Part shown: piece after piece, positions 62,524 through 64,000 of the stretch
Layout: each line of letters starts with the position of its first letter
Position numbering within the stretch: the first letter of the stretch is position 1
NCBI GenBank assembly: GCA_963930655.1
Contig: OZ005612.1
Location: 12,901,001-12,965,000, forward strand
Length of the DNA stretch: 64,000 nucleotides
Source: Myrica gale
Taxonomy: Eukaryota; Streptophyta; Magnoliopsida; Fagales; Myricaceae
Direction of reading: 5' to 3'
Translations under genes and position numbers: made by a program
The notes under the pieces: generated by a model
The model's database searches: none
Seen by the model: only the letters and a program-made list of their open reading frames with translations
Told to the model about the DNA's origin: nothing

Positions 62524-62865
62524 ATGGACGCTATCCTTACATATTCAGCGTTAGCTCCAAGAACAACCCTCCATCCGGTTTGTACAGTTACCTCAACCTC
62601 TAGCGCACCGATTGCTTCTCTGGTGCCCAGGTACTCCAAGAACCTATTCTTGGCGTCTAGAAGCCAAAGAAGAACACCGTGGCTTCGTAATACAACCTAT
62701 ACGGCTCCCAAGTTCTCTATAACCTGCGGCGCTATTACGGAGATCAACGAGAGTCAGTTCTCTGACGTTGTATTGAAGTCGGACCGCCCGGTTCTAGTGG
62801 AGTTTGTCGCCAATTGGTGCGGTCCCTGCCGTCTAATCTCGCCTGCTATCGAATGGGTCGCCCAG
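62524..62865 (+). CDS. TRXX: Chloroplast thioredoxin X, first exon
   Basis: [20 protein letters not shown] opens a Ser/Thr/Arg-rich chloroplast transit peptide of about 65-70 residues. The thioredoxin domain follows: '[44 protein letters not shown]'. The active site WCGPC is residues 98-102, its two cysteines forming the redox pair. The wording '[19 protein letters not shown]' is that of thioredoxin X, a plastid isoform that reduces 2-Cys peroxiredoxins. The exon ends at CAG|gtttga (62865), the normal family position after '..AQ'; the open frame runs three codons further only by chance. The later exon(s) with the cis-Pro loop lie beyond 64000. The frame is intact and I treat it as a working gene. 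Confidence 0.9.
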
Positions 62866-64000
62866 GTTTGATTCCTCTTCCTCTTTTCTCCTTCTCATGT
62901 TGAGTAAATATATAATTAAGAAGGGTATTTTATTTTCCTACTTTTGGTTCATGGTTGCGTGTTAATTATTAGTATTTATTCTACTCTTTTATGATCAAAA
63001 GTTATCAGTTATTAATATTGTTGTCGCTCTGGTTATAACGGTTGTAATTGTTATATTTACTATAAGTTCCATGGGACTATAACAAAGAAGTGGAAGGTTT
63101 AGTATGATGCGGTTTGAAAAGAGAAAGAATGATGAATAAAACAGTGCCTGGAGAATAGAAGATGTGGAGGGGTTTATGATATATGCAAGAAGATAGAATC
63201 ATGAGCGGCAAAGGGCCTGGAAAATGAGTATATTTTGCAATTCAAATGTTTGAATGAATGGCAGTTGAAATGCCTTACAAAATGTACCCCGTTGGGAGAT
63301 GTCTTGTATTCTTTGGGTTTTTATACTATGTAGAAATTCAGCATAGTGGAGAACGGAGTTCGAGAATGGGCCTCATTGCTGATGTTTAAACAGCTGTGAG
63401 AGGGTGTTTTCTAAAAAGTAATGGAGGATTGACAGGGTGGGGGTAAGAGTTGGATCACGGCATGGGAAAGGTGGTGGTGAGGAGCAAGTGAGATGTTGGG
63501 GTTTTTTGAGGGGCAGGGGGGGATAATGGGTAGCAGATCTGGTCGGCCAAAACTAAAGCAGAAGAAAAGGATTATTGGTATGGTTTTGTTGTTAGTGATA
63601 GTGTCAGTAATTTTGTAATTAGCTTTTGAATTTAATCCGTTACCATGACATTCTGTGGTTCTCTTAGATTGTGCTACTTGTTAAATGACTTAGATTTTTC
63701 TTTTTCTCTTTCAGTTTCAATTGATAGAGACCCCATGAAGGATGATATGATTTGATTGGATGCCAAACAAATAGCTAAAAGGATGGTACATATTATATGT
63801 CTTTGCTTTGATGAAAGCATAATTTAAGGTCTCTTGATCGTATGTTTTTGCTAGCTGGAATAGCATCTGAAAACACACTTGAGGAACAATTAGACCCATG
63901 AACCCCTTTTCCTTAAAGCATATTCCCTGAGACTATGGGTGGTGTGCGTCAACAATTCTGAATTTGTAGGAAAAGTCTTTTGTTTCAGCTGGATTGAGGC
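62866..64000. other. TRXX: Intron of the thioredoxin X gene
   Basis: Non-coding through to the window end. The second exon (expected to start with 'EYGDKL'-like codons) was not found in any frame up to 64000. No transposon termini recognised. Confidence 0.6.

Overview
This is a repeat-dominated window of nuclear DNA from a flowering plant, most likely a eudicot. The evidence is plant-specific retroelement lineages (SIRE-like and other Ty1/copia, chromovirus and Tat-type Ty3/gypsy), a CACTA transposon, plant gene fragments (NAC, folate-biopterin transporter), a RALF peptide gene and a plastid thioredoxin gene. Most coding sequence belongs to broken mobile elements. I consider only two genes intact as far as the window shows: the RALF-like gene (43424-43804) and the first exon of a chloroplast thioredoxin X gene (62524-62865, continuing past the right edge).

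Layout. 1-17253 is a nest: a copia element (12471-17253, + strand) carries a longer SIRE-like copia element (minus strand, up to 12470) almost at its first base, and that element's 5' LTR was split by a 4.2 kb solo LTR (7750-11922, TSD CTCTA). The SIRE-like element carries an extra sense-strand ORF between pol and the expected 3' LTR, which lies beyond the left edge. 17254-24315 holds an unassigned coding relic, a Mutator-like inverted-repeat element with a 9-bp TSD, small MITEs, a scrap of plastid trnI-CAU and a second solo LTR (20479-23544, TSD ATTAT). 24316-30600 is a decayed copia element split by a hAT-like element (24767-30472, 8-bp TSD) that contains a degenerate chromovirus.

31555-33743 is the 3' end of an unidentified host ORF (minus strand) broken by a LINE-type insertion with a 15-bp TSD, inside which a TRIM has become a tandem array of four 118-bp LTRs. 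33908-36620 holds fragments of a NAC gene and a folate-biopterin transporter gene that keep their splice sites, then CACTA-type subterminal repeats. 36625-42750 contains a duplicated segment, one copy of which is interrupted by a 2.7 kb element with long terminal inverted repeats. The other copy leads up to the RALF gene.

44319-53345 is a CACTA element. Its 5' terminus is intact and its transposase reading frame has lost the catalytic core. It carries two diverged copies of a 'putative plant transposon protein' ORF, set in a 6 kb field of TCCGGA-type motifs. 53346-61317 is a remnant of a Tat-type Ty3/gypsy element on the minus strand. It has protease and integrase, lacks most of reverse transcriptase, and carries an antisense ORF of the 'putative gypsy type transposon' family and an F-box-like ORF. 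From 61318 the sequence becomes the promoter side of the thioredoxin X gene.

The most unusual signals are the accessory ORFs riding on three different element classes, the TCCGGA motif field around the CACTA cargo, the hAT/chromovirus composite, and the LINE insertion whose removal restores a host reading frame.
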